NCBI GenBank assembly: GCA_944380515.1
Contig: CALWHT010000013.1
Span: forward strand, 1 to 57,560
Source of the DNA: an uncultured Roseburia sp.
GTDB lineage: Bacteria; Bacillota; Clostridia; Lachnospirales; Lachnospiraceae
Length of the DNA stretch: 57,560 nucleotides
Direction of reading: 5' to 3'
Below are positions 57,394-57,560 of this stretch, piece by piece. The position numbers and the translations under genes were made by a program. The notes under the pieces were generated by a model that was given only the letters and a program-made list of their open reading frames with translations, had not been told where the DNA came from and made no database searches. Positions within the stretch are counted from its first letter, which is position 1; each line of letters starts with the position of its first letter.

Positions 57394-57560
57394 GATAATC
57401 CTCCGTATCCTGTGTTCTACATTATATATTACACTTTATTGTACCAAGCCGCTAGCGCGGCGGCTAGCCCCAGGTACGTTTTTCCACCACTTTTTCAAAA
57501 AAAAGTAGCAGTTTTTGAATATATGTTGTATTGTTGAGTTACCACACACACCAATCAACC
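57394..57560. other. Upstream region of the two-component operon
   Basis: No gene is visible. On the minus strand TATAAT occurs about 35 bp before the regulator start, with TTGGTA 15 bp further upstream as a weak -35. A GC-rich stem AGCCGC/GCGGCT at about 57449-57467 and an ACTTTTT/AAAAAGT hairpin at about 57491-57508 lie further out and may end a neighbouring transcript. Confidence 0.4.

Noticed and set aside
1-57560. CRISPR arrays, tRNA or rRNA genes, transposases, integrases and known riboswitches (T-box, c-di-GMP, FMN, lysine)
   Set aside because: Reading of intergenic regions on both strands showed no regularly spaced repeats, cloverleaf tRNA with anticodon and CCA context, or diagnostic riboswitch core sequences. 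A covariance search would be needed to exclude divergent forms.

Overview
The window looks like a chromosomal segment of a motile, Gram-positive anaerobe of the Clostridia, most likely a Lachnospiraceae member. The basis is the gene content: flagellin with FliS, a Tad/Flp pilus locus of the DUF5702/FHA type, a BofA/YaaL pair, MecA, a SleB-type cell-wall hydrolase, a GH18 protein with SH3 and stalk domains, a type III pantothenate kinase and a BirA repressor. Most genes lie on the minus strand with strong Shine-Dalgarno sites. The species was not determined.

Positions 1-6870 are an accessory defence island, visibly more AT-rich than the rest. It holds a complete DpnII-type restriction-modification set (DpnM-like, DpnA-like and DpnII-like) with an overlapping AIPR-family gene, a small zinc-knuckle protein, and a second restriction-modification set. 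The second set consists of a 64-aa protein and a methyltransferase on the minus strand, divergent from an XRE controller and a small PD-(D/E)xK nuclease. A 15-bp inverted-repeat operator (TTCAC-N5-GTGAA) occurs twice at the controller promoter and once in front of the DpnII operon, which suggests that one controller coordinates both systems. The second methyltransferase has no canonical start codon where its ribosome binding site points.

Positions 7042-16900 are housekeeping genes: lysS, greA, a hypothetical gene, dusB, coaX, a small conserved gene, birA, argF, an SPFH membrane gene and a cell-wall hydrolase. Between the last two lies a 130-nt element with near-perfect cloverleaf pairing. The hydrolase promoter carries WalR-like boxes. 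Positions 16907-23388 hold pgi, a small membrane protein, a stand-alone murG, a HIT protein, a soluble histidine kinase, a flavodoxin-SCP2 fusion and a rhomboid protease.

Positions 23457-32723 are a Tad pilus operon read right to left: prepilin peptidase, TadZ, TadA, TadB, TadC, a 57-aa Flp pilin, a DUF5702 protein, a TadE-like protein with cysteine/histidine repeats, a second prepilin peptidase, a short TadE-like protein and an FHA protein. Next come bofA/yaaL, fliS and flagellin, a DUF1858 protein, mecA, and a Ser/Thr kinase fused to a CpaE-like P-loop domain. The reading frame breaks at the point where a second CpaE-like domain begins. The kinase, the FHA protein and the CpaE-like domains suggest phospho-signalling linked to the pilus.

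Positions 38953-57560 hold a candidate 173-nt RNA, the GH18 protein, an amidase whose ribosome binding site lies in a terminator-like hairpin, a large FliK-like protein, glgB, a TPR-AAA protein, an AI-2E family permease, an aconitase-like hydratase, a HAD phosphatase and a two-component system. No tRNA, rRNA, CRISPR array, integrase or transposase was recognised.
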